From contig NMRA01000092.1 in assembly GCA_002633005.1 (NCBI GenBank), forward strand, positions 370,464-408,424: DNA of 37,961 nucleotides, written 5' to 3'. How positions within the stretch are numbered: position 1 is the first letter of the stretch; every line of letters starts with the position of its first letter. This DNA comes from Phoronis australis (Eukaryota > Phoronida > Phoronidae). Shown here one piece after another: positions 10,416 to 22,562 of the stretch. The position numbers and the translations under genes are program-made. The notes under the pieces were generated by a model that saw nothing but the letters and a program-made list of their open reading frames with translations, ran no database searches and was not told where the DNA came from.

Positions 10416-11150
10416 CAAATGTGAGGATCTTCTAAGGAGAAATGCTGTGATGTTAACTTAGTCCAGTAGACTAGTATGGGCTTAGGTCTTTACTGTGATG
10501 GGCCTTCATTGTACTTTGAAGGACCTATAATCCCAAGGGTCATTACTTGAAAAATATATCAATCAGGCGTTATTGCAAAGCAACATTTCCACGAAGGGTG
10601 ATTACTTAGCTACATTAATGGGAAAGTGTGAGTGACGTTGCGTTGACAATATTGCTGATGCCACATATTTTTCCTGCATGTTGTATTTGTTATAATGTAA
10701 ATGATACTTTTCCAACCAATAGATCACAGCTACGCCTCGAGTGAGCCCAGTGAAACACCCCCATCTACTGGGCACCATACAGTGCTGCTTTAGTAAAGCT
10801 CTTAGGTGAGGTAATAGGACATAATTGATAATGACCACAATTTCATCATCCATGACTGATGGTTTTGTTATACCTATTGTATTGCTACCTGAAGCTAACC
10901 TCTCTACTTACTATAGTTATAAAAAGCGGACTCTGTTGTTTTTGATTTCATGACTTGGATGTATACTTTTATTGATTTGAAATGGTATTTTAAATATTTG
11001 TTTGGTTTAACACACTTGGTATTTTTAAAGCCCTTTGATTAAAAAATATGCTGAAAATCAGAGAATGAGTCTTGAGTCAGGCTGTTTGTTAAAAATGTAG
11101 GTGTGGACAAGTAGACAGTTGTAGGCAGTTAATATGTGTAGATACCTTAA

Positions 11151-11501
11151 ATGTATTTTTGTATTCATTCACTTCAGAAAGTTGTTGACTTGCATGAGAA
11201 AGTAAGTCAAGCGGGGATGCCGAAAAGTCTGCACCCAGCGGTTCCTCTGCCTGTAACTGTAGAAGGAATTGTCAGTGGTGCTGTCGGATTAGGCATGGCG
11301 CCAGTAACTGCAGCATCTATGGTGCTACCATCAGAGACTGTAGATAGGGAGACAGTCCACCCAGCGAAATCCCATCGGACCGTAGAGACGTCTAGCGAGT
11401 GTGCGTGCAAGAAACAAATGTGGCAAGATATCACTGCTCCCGTCAGTAAAAAATCAATGGTACTTTTTGCACTGCCTACGGCTGCAGCAACAGTTAATTG
11501 A
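11151..11501 (+). CDS. Hypothetical exon/ORF in copy B of the duplication
   Basis: A 116-residue frame with a good splice acceptor just inside it (CACTTCAG, exon from 11178) and an internal donor-like AAAGTAAGT near 11200. The predicted peptide is Val/Ala/Pro/Thr-rich (LHPAVPLPVTVEGIVSGAVG) and ends FALPTAAATVN. The C-terminal part and stop are matched by copy A (GAFCAAATVT, stop near 9955), which could mean selection on coding sequence or simply shared ancestry of a repeat. No domain is recognised. It may be the last exon of a gene or part of an unclassified repeat family. Confidence 0.3.
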   Translation: MYFCIHSLQKVVDLHEKVSQAGMPKSLHPAVPLPVTVEGIVSGAVGLGMAPVTAASMVLPSETVDRETVHPAKSHRTVETSSECACKKQMWQDITAPVSKKSMVLFALPTAAATVN

Positions 11502-11790
11502 AAATTCTTGACTCATGCTTTTTTGCTTCCTCAATGATTAAAATAGGTGATGTTCATGCTTGAAACAGAGGATATTTCTGCGTGAAACTGTTGCCAGTCA
11601 TTTAGTGATGGACTGGGTGATTTGAACTTAATGTCTTTACTATTTCCTGCATTCGATTACTGATTATTATCATAAATTGTTTGCATGATTTTTAGAACTA
11701 CTGATTAGTATATTCTATGCCCATTGATGCTTCTAATTTTTTCATTTCGTTCTGCAGTCTTAATACATGCAGATCTAAAAGATAATTATA
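11330..11790 (+). repeat. Copy B of the diverged tandem duplication
   Basis: Partner of 9642-10415, with the same order of landmarks and without the ~30-base insertion. It is followed immediately by a (TTA)n-rich tract at 11800-11910. Confidence 0.5.
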
Positions 11791-11799
11791 TTTACTATT

Positions 11800-11910
11800 A
11801 TTTACTAATTTTATTATTGTTTTTATCATATATTTGTTTTTATATCTATTCTTGATTATTTATTATTATTATTATTATTTATTTTTGTTTATTTGCTATT
11901 ACTTATTTAA
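11800..11910. repeat. (TTA)n-rich low-complexity tract
   Basis: Imperfect TTA/TTTA units, with an uninterrupted (ATT)n-type run around 11860-11882. It could be the tail of a retroposed element or a simple microsatellite. Confidence 0.6.
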
Positions 11911-11989
11911 ATTATTTCTTGTGATCCCATACAGTCAACATTCTTGCTGTCGTTGATCAATACTGATCATGATATGGACTTCAGTGCAT

Positions 11990-13690
11990 AATAAATATTA
12001 CTTTTATGGTTTCGTAACCTACTTGATTATTTGCCATAGGAAGTGGTGAAGGAAGTGTTCTTTTAAAGGCACATTGAGCCATACATCTGTGAGCACTTCG
12101 GTAGTATGTGTAGTACCTTGGAAACTTGTTACACTCCAGTGACGACGTCGTTTGTTTAGATTTTTGTTTTGACATGGGTCTTAAAACATCAAGTCAGGAT
12201 ATAAGGCGTCGTTATGTTATTTACTTTGAAGTTGGCCTGCCGAACTAACTACTGATAGTTGATTTTAAAAATATGAATAATTTACGAGAGCTGGAAAGCA
12301 TCGTAAACAATACCCGAAATGGATTGCGCATTCAATAGACATTTTGGCTGTTTTATGGGGGCATACAGGCAGGTTTACTGGACTTCTGGCAGGAATTAAA
12401 TCTCTTGCTGGTTTGGAACCCCTACCCCTCTTGCCTCCTGTTTCATTCACCACAACTCACCCCAATTCGCTACCCATTTCAGATACCATCGGGCACGGAT
12501 GCTTGGGGTGCAGTGAATCAGTCCCAAATAGCGACTCCACTGTTCCCTAAAACTACTACGTTTTCGGGAGTTTTCTACATTGAATTCTCAATATGATTGA
12601 AAATAAGTAGGGCTCTTTTCATGCAATGCGTCTAATTTAAGGACTAAGTCCCTAAAATGTTTTGACTGAATTAAGAGCTCAGTTTTTAGTAATATCATTT
12701 TGTAACGTCATAAGTCAAAAGAGGAACTCATAATCAAGATAAAATGATAGCAAAATATAAAAACTGTGAGCAAAAAACAAAAAGATGCCTAAAAGATTTA
12801 CCAACTCAGGCGGATAAAGGGTGCGGGGGTCAAAGGGGTCTAGACCCCCATTTTCCTTGACTGTAGTGATATCAATGCTAGAATTTTCAAATTGTTGACT
12901 TGGCCACCTTTCTTAAAAAATCATTATCCGACCCCCCCCTTTAAAAAATCCTAGATATTACCCTGTTGGGTTGATATTTGGGACAATTTCATGTAAATGG
13001 GCACAGACACAACTGCTTGAATCTAGAACGTCTTTAAGATGTGAATTTTCGAAAGAAAGATCTACTAATTTTTCCATTTTATTTTTAAACAAAATTTGTG
13101 TGTTGAAAGCTTACATAATTTGTTAATTGATATTAACACCTGGAATATTGGGGGAAGAAAGCTATCTCTGCCCCCAACCTTTCAATTGGTCGAGGGGCAC
13201 CCCCTCTCCTATCTCTTCTTCAGCAGATCCATTTGATGTTTATTACATTCCTGACCCCCCTGGACAAAATTCTACTGTTTTGGTACCTGCAAATTCTCCA
13301 ATAACCTACTTTCATCTGCTCAGCTCTTATTACTGAGTCTCCCTCTTGCTGTGATGTATTTCTCGTAATTTATATAACCTTTGCTGCCCAAATTTTTTCT
13401 TGGTTTACTCTATATTTTGCCTGTGTGTATTATTCCATTACAGTGCTCGTGTTTTTTGTTTTCAATATTTTAAAAAAAGACACTTCACTGACAATTTTGA
13501 ATTTGACAAACTAGGATCGGCCATAGTCAATGTCTTGCGTACTTCGTCGGCCCACAAACACCCGCTAGGTGCCGCCACGGTCCATGACACAATAAAAGCG
13601 GCGGCCTTGGTGAATAGTCTTGTTAGCGTCTTTGCTTTAACTTTCAACTTCTGACCTTCGGCCTCGTTAAAATAATGAGGTCATATCTCT
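11990..13690. other. Gene-free stretch with a possible transposon end at ~12807
   Basis: No convincing coding frame. At 12807 the sequence CAGGCGGATAAAGGGTGCGGGGG followed by GGTCTAGACCCCC resembles the CAGTGGCGGA-type termini seen elsewhere in the window, so a decayed copy may start here. Around 13130-13250 there is a C-rich patch without other features. Confidence 0.3.
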
Positions 13691-14201
13691 TGGCGTGCGT
13701 CGAGTGAAAATGGTGAGTTCACGATTTTGGGAACTGAAATATGGACTGCTCGAAGAAAAAGTTTGATAACGGGAGTATAAATTTGTTCGAGTTGGAAGGA
13801 ATTAAACATATCGACAACCTGCTAAGGTGTTCCTCTATGGGCAAAAGGTATTTATAACAACGTGACTTAGATGTTTTAGTCGGTGCGAGGCATAATTCGC
13901 TGAAAAGCTTCCGGCGTATGGAGCGCCTATAGCTGCATCACCTCTGGTCGGGCCAACAGAGGCGATGGTCATTGCCTAACAATTCTGTTGCTCTGGGAGA
14001 TGTCAGGGGATGTACTGTATACATTTAAATAACTGCCCGGAAATTTCCGATACAAGACCTCATAAGCACAACAGGCAAACGAGCAATTTCTATAAACACC
14101 AGGAATTGTTTTAGGAGCCTGCCGCGCTTCAAAAATAATTTCATTGACGCACTGTAATTGGTTACCTCGGCCCAACGGACTCATAAAAATCAAAGTACGA
14201 T

Positions 14202-15470
14202 TTAGGCCCTGATCAAGTGTTCAATGCAGACGAAACGGGGTTTTCGGTCAAGGATACTTACAAAGCTAAGGTCATCGCATCAAGTGCGGACAAAGCAGTA
14301 TTTCAGCGCCAAGTCAAGTTTTCGGGGCACCAACGCCACTTTTTGCTGCGCATGCAGCTGGTAAGGTTATGCCACCGACAGTAATATTCCAAAGCGGGTT
14401 GCCAACTGGCTTGTCACCATCAGACATAGGCAGCTGGAGTTACCAGTCTACAAAGTCTGGTTACGTAAACACGGAAATATTTTTTGGTGGTTTAGAGATG
14501 TTTTCATTCCAGCAAGTGTTGTGCGACATAACCGCCCGGTCATGCTGATATTAGACAACCATGCATCTCACTTGTCGAAGGACGTAACAGACATTGCGCA
14601 ATCAAAGAACGTCACCCTCCTCTGCCTTCCTCCACACTCATCGCATATTTTGCAACCTCTGGATGTGGGGTATTTTGGTCTTTTGAAACGGCAGGTGGCC
14701 CGGTTTGCCATTAATCTGGGCGGATCTCGTGTAATTCCCAAGTCGCTTTTACCAAACCTTATAAGAGCTGCTACTCAAAACATCACCAAAGAGGCCGTCA
14801 TAGCAGCTGTCAGGGTAGCAGGCATTTTTCCCCTGAGACCAGTCACGCTGCCAGCGTCGACTGTTGGCAGTTCAGTGCCGCCTGTGGTAACTACATCACC
14901 AACTCTTTAGTTCGTCTCTGCATAGTCCTGGAGTCTCTCAAGAAGATCTTAGTGCCACCAACACAAACGGTCAGTAATCGACCATGAAGCGGAAACTTCA
15001 TGCTAGGCTTTTGACATCAGCCGATGTTACCGTCGGCGAAAAGACCGAAACCAGTGAAGTGCATAGGAAAGGGTCTACTAGCCTTTCCAGCCCCAAAGTG
15101 GCAGTGTGAGGGAGCAAGATCTCCAGGAATAAGGGGAAGGCTATAAAGTCAAAAAACAAAGCGTCGCGACGATCAGCAACAGTAGACAGTGGGTCACAGT
15201 CAGGTGTCAGCGGAGTGGGAGCGCTTCAAACTGAGGACAGCGATTACAGCGAAAACGATGACAGTGCAGTGTGTTGCCAGCCGTGGGCGGTTTTCACCGG
15301 AGGCGCGATGTCGTTTACTAACAATCATCAACTGGGTGGCGTGCGACGTTGTCGGGTGCAACCATTGGACCCGCCTGTGATTTTGCACTTCGATAGAGAG
15401 AGTTGAACGACAGCAGAAGTTCAAGTGCGGGTGCCACGGTACAGAGGCTCACATCATGGAGTTTGAAGAG
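14202..15470 (+). pseudogene. Frameshifted pogo/Tigger-type (DDE_1) transposase
   Basis: All three catalytic acidic motifs of the DDE_1 family are readable but lie in three different frames. NADETGF (first D at 14229-14231) is in the first frame. GAPTPLFAAHAAGKVMPPT follows from ~14326 after one frameshift. WWFRDVFIPASVVRHNRP and LDNHASH (second D at 14554) follow after another near 14484. The third D is in HILQPLDVGYFGLLK (14662), 36 codons after the second. AGIFPLRP near 14820 is also typical. A Ser/Thr-rich linker and a Cys/Trp-rich end (WVACDVVGCNHW, then CGCHGTEAH near 15427) suggest the C-terminal zinc-binding tail seen in some family members. The N-terminal HTH part is not recognisable upstream. 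Two frameshifts plus further breaks make this copy inactive. Confidence 0.8.
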
Positions 15471-15479
15471 TGAGGCCAC

Positions 15480-17780
15480 AGCAGAGTGCCTTATCTAGTT
15501 AATCATTTAATGATAAAATTGATGTATTTAATTAATAGGTATGAGAGATTACTGTCGCTAAGCCATTGGAATTCATGTTCGACTGAGTTTAAAAATGAAA
15601 TAAAATTTTGTGCTTTCGTGAAATTGCCTTTTTTCAGAAATTTAATCTAGATCATACATACCACAAAATTATAAAAATTGTAATGGGAGCCACGAGTTTC
15701 TGTAGTTACAAATAATTTGCTTCACAGCTAGCAAAAATAAGTAAATATAAAAACATAAGCAACATAGACGACTATTTGGCCATCCACTGTACATTACAAA
15801 CTGTAAAACAAATGTATCAACCCGCAACAGCGGTTACATTCATTGCACGAGGATACAGTTAGTCAATTTGCCACACTGTGGCGCATACGTCAATATGGTG
15901 TCCGATATTTAGGTACCCGAGCTATATGCAGATGATCTCGTTTAAAGCTCAGCGAGAACTTTTATGTGGACTGTGATCACATAAATGATAAATAATACAA
16001 CTCTGTAAAGGTAAGTCTTTATTTCGGTAAAGAATTTATAACAATCCGTAGTATTTTCAATTAAATATAATGCAAAATGTGCCAAAACGTCCGATAATTA
16101 GGTCACTTGACTGTATCTAAGTCTGGGCAGATTTCTAGCCCATTACCCGACAGAAACTTCATAATGTCAAACCAGAAGTACCACACCATTTTAATATTCC
16201 GTTTATTAATTACATCTGAAACTGAATTACAGCTTAACTATTAATTGCATGTTGTCTTCTCGACAGCAGGAGGCGCCCCAATCAGCAGTGAAGGTCCATC
16301 TGTAAAGTTTGATACTTCCGTATTAATCAATTTGAGAGCGAAGAATATTCTCAAGCGAGAACGATTATTCTGAACACTTAGGCTATTTTCGTTGTCATAA
16401 AAACCTCGGAGATGAAGGTTATCTGTGCATGTGCAAACTTCAGTCTACGGCCAATCATACTCCAGTTAAAAGGTCACATCACCTGCGTATGACTGAAGTC
16501 GGCATATGCGCAGATAACATTCACGTCTAAGGGGAATTTAAGGCTACTAAAATCGTCAAGGTGCTCCGGATGACATGGTGTTTCGAATAAGGGAGGAACA
16601 GACGGGTGATTGAATACTATATAAACGAACACCACTTGTGAGTTGTCACAGAGCACTATTATTCATTAAACAACACCTAAACTGTACGGGGATCCTCAAT
16701 TAAAGTTTTTTTTTCTTTGCTTACCACCAAAAATGCAAAAGAATGAAACAGATCACTCGAAGAGACACAAACGATGTCTCAAACCTTTCCAAACACTAAC
16801 TGCATTCGATTGTCTTCCAAGGCTGCATCGCGTCAATCGGCTAACATATTTGATTGGTTCTCGATGGCGGCTAATAGCATATAAACCAATCAGGATCAGA
16901 CTTTTAATCTTTGCACTAGAAATTATTGTAGCCGTTTTCCGTCCCGCTTTTATACAAACTCAAGATAATGTCAATTATTCTATTCTGGAGTACATTATGA
17001 CTTCCCGGCGCGATCAGTTTCTTGTCCAACTGCACACTTGCGTGATGGCTCATAGATTCGAGATACAAATTCCAGTAAAAACTCGAGATTACGAATAAAA
17101 GCTCGACATTTGGGGTCATCAGGTGCAAAACCGGGATTAAACAACGCAAACCATAACACAGTTGAGCGCATAACCGTAGACGCTTATTATGACTTTTTAG
17201 TAATGTAGAACGGAAAATGGCAAAAATAATTTCGAGTTCAATTTGGATTACAAATATTAGACCCTGGGCCCAGATGTCTTAACCAGTTGACCCGCCGGAA
17301 CCGGCCAAGCCAATCAAGTGCAGCCAATGATCAACTTGATTTTCATCTCAAAACATATCATGCAGTGCATCAAGGAAAATGAAGTTCAACCAGTCCAAAA
17401 TGGGACAGGTCTAAGTCGATGGCGACGAATGGGCTGGGAATACATCGATTCCTAATGACGGCAGAAACCAATTGTTATCATAGCAACGGAAACTTTGAGA
17501 CAAACTTGTGATTGCTGACATTGTAATTCAATGTCCATGTCATAAAGGGGCGGGATGCACGTTTCAAATTATAGCGATTTTTCCAAAAAATGCACCAGTG
17601 CAAAAAATCCATTTTGTGACTTCCTAAAATATCCCTAAACTAAGAGATATGTCATCACGAAATTCCCGATGAACATGAATACCTATGAATCATATTCATT
17701 AATCAATAACAGAAGGAACGATTACTACTTTTGAAGGGATTGTAAAAATGAAGGCAGGTAATTATTCGTTTCTCTATTCC
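15480..17780. other. Gene-free stretch
   Basis: AT-rich, with only small frames. The longest, 16733-17098 (+, 121 codons), begins MQKNETDHSKRHKRCLKPFQ but has no domain. An inverted-sense resemblance between 16855-16890 (TTTGATTGGTTCTCGATGGC) and ~26790-26830 (ATCTGATTGGCTTAA...TCGAGAACCAATAA) hints at another dispersed repeat. Confidence 0.35.
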
Positions 17781-17787
17781 TACCTAA

Positions 17788-18009
17788 GCCATGTCTAAAC
17801 ACTCCGATTTTTCATATCAAGACTTCCTGCGCGGCTGTCGTATGCGACTAATCGGAGTACTGATGTAGACAGTCGTTCCGATACGACGTTTCAAAATAAA
17901 AATAGCATTTAAAGTCGGGTGCGGCAGTCGGAGGTAGTGTTCCAGAAGTCGCGATGAAATCGTATGTGAAGTCGTATACGAAAACTCGGAGTGCCAGTGT
18001 AGACGGGGC
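17788..18009. mobile_element. ~220-bp foldback MITE
   Basis: The left end CCATGTCTAAACACTCCGAT with TTTTC pairs with the right end GAAAACTCGGAGTGCCAGTG and TAGACGGGGC in inverted orientation, with small gaps. The arms continue inward (TATCAAGACTTC against GAAGTCGTATAC). It has no coding content. Confidence 0.5.
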
Positions 18010-18592
18010 TTTTGACGACACAGAAGTGACATTGACTTACAGGTGGACAATTTTTCTTCGCATGGCGCTTCTCGACGTGTAGGGGCACTATTTGGGCAGC
18101 CCTTTTGTTCAGGGGTTTACCTTGGGATGCAACGTCTCGGCGAAAGATTGCACTGCAAAGGAACCATAATACAGGTTGGCAATTTTCAAGCAGTCACTTG
18201 TGACGGACAACAGGGAATGGTCTTTGGACAGTCATGTGATTCGTCATTGGATTATCGTTACCTAGAACTAAATTTTATATTAACTATTAATAATTGTCCT
18301 TCCTAATGTGTGAATTTACTCATTTACGTTTGCTTTTATGTCCAATCTACTGCTATTATTTCCTAGAGATCTGACTAGCATCATTTTAGGTGAATACTTC
18401 TGGAGAAATATATATATATCTTCTTAGATTCCGAAATATGTCATGTTGGCAACAAATTCCAAGGGTGTGAGACACTAATCCACACCTTCAAACCCTGCGC
18501 ACGAGCTACTGCATGATCTTGACAAACCATTGAATCATATGTACGAACCACATTTATGTTCGCGTGCATGATGTTGGGGCGCATGCCTATGT

Positions 18593-18920
18593 CCGCACAC
18601 AGACGTACCCTAGAACATATCCGATAACTAGGGTAAGGCGGAAGTTGTCGCTCTGTGCATGACAAAGGACAGCTAATGCGAATATGGTTCGTAAAAGAAG
18701 ACTCGGCTGTATATAATCCCAGCAGATAATTACTTCCGCCTTGCCCCAGGAACACGTCCACACAGCGATTAGAAGTGGCATGAGTTACCCTAGAACAAGT
18801 TGCCCTTCCTCGATGAGATGGAGTAAGTTGTCACAAGTGGGGCAAATTGCACTGACAGGCAGCTCTCAAGCTTAGCGACAACTTGTTCCAGGAGTAACTT
18901 GTTCTAGGGAAAGTCTCTGT
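18593..18920. mobile_element. Cluster of two related foldback elements
   Basis: The inner pair CCCTAGAACAAGTT (18788-18801) and AACTTGTTCTAGGG (18896-18909) is a perfect 14-bp inverted repeat. Immediately upstream, ACCCTAGAACATATC and CTAGGGTAAGGCGGAAGTTG (18606-18648) are answered by ACTTCCGCCTTGCCCCAGGA (18732-18752). Shared ACCCTAGAACA termini show one family inserted twice or a nested insertion. Confidence 0.5.
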
Positions 18921-18989
18921 GTGGACTGCACTTTATTGCCAGGTGTTTGCTAATACTTTTTTCACTCGCGTTTTCGTAAGCAAACTGGT

Positions 18990-21440
18990 GTGACGCTGGA
19001 TGACATCAACGCCCTTCGATCACAGCTTTGTACTATAGTTTGGCGTTGTGCTTTGAGAATTTCGCTGTGGAAAAGTATCAAATCAGTGCTAAAAGAGCAC
19101 GGTTATGTAGGCCATAGGATTTTATTGACAAATCTTGTATTTAGCCAAATTTGTCCAAACTATAGTTTTTAAATGAATAAAACATATATTTCATGAAAGT
19201 AGAAAGTCTGTAGAATTTACTTTCCCACCTCTTACTAATTTGCTATTGATTGGGTCACCTGACTATGTCTTTTTGGTAAAATTTATCAAATAGAAAGGAA
19301 AATTGACTGCAAAATAACGGCATCAACAACACAATCAAAAATCAAATTTCGCTTCATATAAATGTTAAATATGAAACATCACAAAAACGCTGTTACAATT
19401 TCCTAAATTATTGTTTCGCTATTGTTTTATGCAACTTTAGATTTTTTCAATGAAAACCATAAAAGTCCTGTTTCTGATTACTCCCTCATACGAAAGTGGA
19501 AATTTTTATGAAAACAATTCCTAGAGACCTTTTGAAGAACAACATTGTTCACTACTTGATGCTAAAACGAGTCATTGTGTCTTAAACAACAAAGTACAAC
19601 AATAATTTTTGCAACGCCACCAATGTACGCGAGAAGCATTTTATCTGAAACTTCAATATGAATGTGAAGTCAGCTGTTTCATAAATATGATGTTCCGAAG
19701 TTAGCCAATTTTGGACATTTTCTAGGGCCCTACATAGTAAATGTGTCATCCATCACAAAAAAATGTTATGAACCACTTACTACTATGAAACCGGTGGAGA
19801 TGAGTCCAGGACTTCAAAAGAACTGACTGTTAGTTATTGTTCCAACAAGTTGGCGGGTCTTCATGTGTCAGCCTCGAGCATGGTCTCAACAAATAACGAA
19901 AACTCGTTTTTTTGTGAACCCAGAAATCACTTGTCGTCTGACATTGAAGTTACCTAAACCACGTAATGCGGGTTTTATAATCGCTTTAACGAAAACGATG
20001 CTCCCCGGAGACTACTTGCTATGTATCGAGATACAAAATTCAGGACTCTTAATATTTCTGTAGAAAAAAGTTCTATGGAGGGGAATTTTTGAACTGACAT
20101 TTATCGTTAAAACGCAAAAGACAGGAGAATTAAGTGATGAAACTTATGTTAGAATAAACCTTGTCGAATTCAGAACTGGCAACGGCAAGGGTGGTTGAGC
20201 CTGAATATAACCAACGAGTGAAACTTGACAAATTAGCGTCGTTTCACAACTAGCAGTCCCTGTAATAACTTTTTACTTTACCTTGCGTAGTCAGCGGAAA
20301 CGTTCTGCCCCTGAACTGCTGCTTCTCTTAACTGAACATTATCCAACATGTGGTGACAATAAGATGAAAACAGCAGAAAGACTTATTACGCGAAATGTGA
20401 AAAACTTAGCAATTTTGCCACATCCTCTAAACTAGTAATATTCACTTACGGAAGTCGTCGCGCGTCGATCACCTCCGTGGCAGTACAGACCAACAGCAAA
20501 ATTGTCAGTAACTTCAGCGTGTTCATTTTGTCTGAAACAAAAATGCAGTAAGGTTTTAGGAATCACCAATAAGTTTATCATGTCCTATTTTCCCTATGAC
20601 TGGTGGTTTTACCCTCTTCCTTCAGTTGGTGAGTTTAAAAATCCCAAAAACATCATGACATTGCATGATCAAGTCAGACACTGGAATACTGTAGGCGTAT
20701 TTCTTTTTTAACAGCAGTACCAGCAGCCACGAGCACCAGCTGCAGCACCATCCCCACCATCGCCACAACCATCCACCACCACCACTGCAAAAACGCCAAT
20801 AACTATTAAGAATCGTCTTAATGGAAAACTTGGTTGACGTACAAGAATTGGTGCGTTAAGTTACGATCTTGCACTAGAGGCAAAAAAAAATTCGTAACAA
20901 AGGTACGTATGGTTAACGTACGCATGCACCCACGTGAACGTCAGTACATGTACGCGCACACTTCTTTAAAATTTTACAATCGTACTGCTCACCACTTCGA
21001 ATTGCAGGAAAGTGAATTTCGGCGATGCGATTTGTTGTTTTGTTCATTGGTGTATCGGATACACTTTATCCCTGGCGCCGCATATAAAGTACTTGAGGAC
21101 CAGCTGCTGACACGGATCAATGGAAATGCTAAGCGAAAACCACGTGTTGCCGCAATCAATTAATTTCAGGATAGGTTTCCAATAAACCACAAAAGATATT
21201 AATGAAGAGGAAAGTCAGCTTGTCATTCACATTGCGTAATATTGCACTCGTTTCATCAAACCAATGCACATCTTGCCTTCACACAGTGGGGCAAAATTGT
21301 AGAAATGGCGAAAAACAACTTCCCAGGGCACAGTTTCAGAAAGAGGTTTTGATTTTGCCTGAGACGGAAATCAAATGTTGTTTAAGGCAAAACTGCGTTG
21401 TCATCAACCTGAACAAGACATCCGCCTTATACGGAAGCGT
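18990..21440. other. Gene-free stretch
   Basis: No recognisable gene. It includes 19380-19560, the partner of the dispersed repeat at 7935, and a CAC/CAG-rich low-complexity patch at 20713-20790. The frame 20834-21163 (+, 109 codons) is basic and featureless. Confidence 0.35.
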
Positions 21441-21449
21441 ATAGGTGCC

Positions 21450-21680
21450 ACAACACCTCAGTCACAAACACCACAGCACCCTTCAAGCTTCACAGCACTC
21501 CACAAATACCACTGCACCCAACAAACTTCACAGCACTCCACAATCACCACAGCACGTACCTACAAACTTCACAACATTCCACCATCACCATAGCACCCTA
21601 CAAACTTCACAGCACTTCGTTATCGCCACAACATCCACACAAACTCCCCACAACACCCTCCCAAATACACAACTCCCCAG
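21450..21680. repeat. C/A-rich minisatellite, ~38-bp unit, ~6 diverged copies
   Basis: Repeating phrase CAAACTTCACAGCACTCCAC followed by AATCACCACAGCACCC. The copies begin near 21458, 21484, 21521, 21561, 21600 and 21640. Overlapping open frames in this stretch (Thr/His/Ser-rich) come from the repeat composition, not from genes. Confidence 0.7.
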
Positions 21681-21980
21681 AAGCTACAACACAACGGAAG
21701 TAGGTGTCGCTTGTCGGTAAATCCGCCTTCCGAAGGAGAAATTAACTTTTGGTTGATATTACACAACTCACTGCTATAAAAGTGGTCTCAGTGTGTTCCT
21801 TACTGAAGTGAGAAGTAATTTTGGTAATGCAAAGAGTTGACAGTTTATCAATACTCGAGATTAAGCTCGAAGAACAAAATGACACGTCTTTTAGAGCCTG
21901 GTCTCAAACAATTAAGAACTGCCTGTACGTGCTTACCCCACCTTAAGGAACTGAGACTAATTTCATAACGGTAACAGCGT

Positions 21981-22124
21981 AGAGTTCAGTAACGCTAGGA
22001 CTTACGTGAGGACCTCGCTAAAATCTATCCAAAATTACGTGTTTTCATTCAAAATACACGACAACATCTCACGTAATCTCGCGAAGTCTTGCATTTTAGC
22101 GACTTCCTAGTGTTACTGAACTCT
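21981..22124. mobile_element. 144-bp MITE with 20-bp inverted ends
   Basis: AGAGTTCAGTAACGCTAGGA at 21981-22000 is matched 19/20 by the reverse complement of 22105-22124. The arms go on inward with CCTCGCTAAAAT against ATTTTAGCGA. It lies 12 bp from a second member of the same family. Confidence 0.65.
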
Positions 22125-22136
22125 AACCGGCCTCAC

Positions 22137-22274
22137 GTTCAGTAACGCTAGGACCTCGCTAAAAAGCAAGAGTTCGCGAGATTGAGTGAGATTTTGCCGT
22201 GTATTTTAAATGAGATCACCTGACTTTGGCTAGATTTAAGCTAGGTCCTAGCGTAGGTCTTAGGGTTAATGAAC
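22137..22274. mobile_element. Second MITE of the GTTCAGTAACGCTAGG family
   Basis: GTTCAGTAACGCTAGGACCT (22137-22156) and the right end (CTAGCGTAGGTCTTAGGGTTAATGAAC, ending 22274) are imperfect inverted repeats. Its left end repeats that of the neighbour at 21981 in the same orientation, so the two are a tandem pair. Confidence 0.55.
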
Positions 22275-22456
22275 ACACGCCCGGTCTACACCATAACTTG
22301 TTCTTTAAGACGGAAGGCGGGGTTATTGCTGCCGTAACAGATCTACAGCTTAATCGCGTAATTCTTTGAAAGAGAATAACGGTCTGTTGCTCTAGACAAC
22401 ACTGGACAGAAACAAAACGAAACATTCTTCACAAAATACCCTGTATATGCACACGA

Positions 22457-22562
22457 AACGTACCGAGAGTGGTGTATGTGAAGTAATTTCCCACGAGGCA
22501 TTATTCCGCGGGAAATTGTCGTGCGGGATATTACTTCATGTACACCAATCGAAGTACGTTTT
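22457..22562. mobile_element. Palindromic ~105-bp hairpin element, copy 1
   Basis: AAACGTAC opens and GTACGTTT closes the element. GTGTATGTGAAGTAATTTCC is answered by GGGATATTACTTCATGTACAC. The central CACGAGGCATTATTCCGCGG resembles the centre of copy 2. Confidence 0.55.

Noticed and set aside
16733-17098. 121-codon open frame
   Set aside because: No domain, no homologous wording, no splice context. Overlaps an antisense frame of similar quality.
20713-20790. CAG/CAC-rich patch as a poly-Gln/His exon
   Set aside because: Short, impure, and not flanked by splice sites in a shared frame.
21445-21720. Thr/His/Ser-rich open frames that could look like a mucin-like protein
   Set aside because: The composition follows from the ~38-bp C/A-rich minisatellite, and two frames are equally open.
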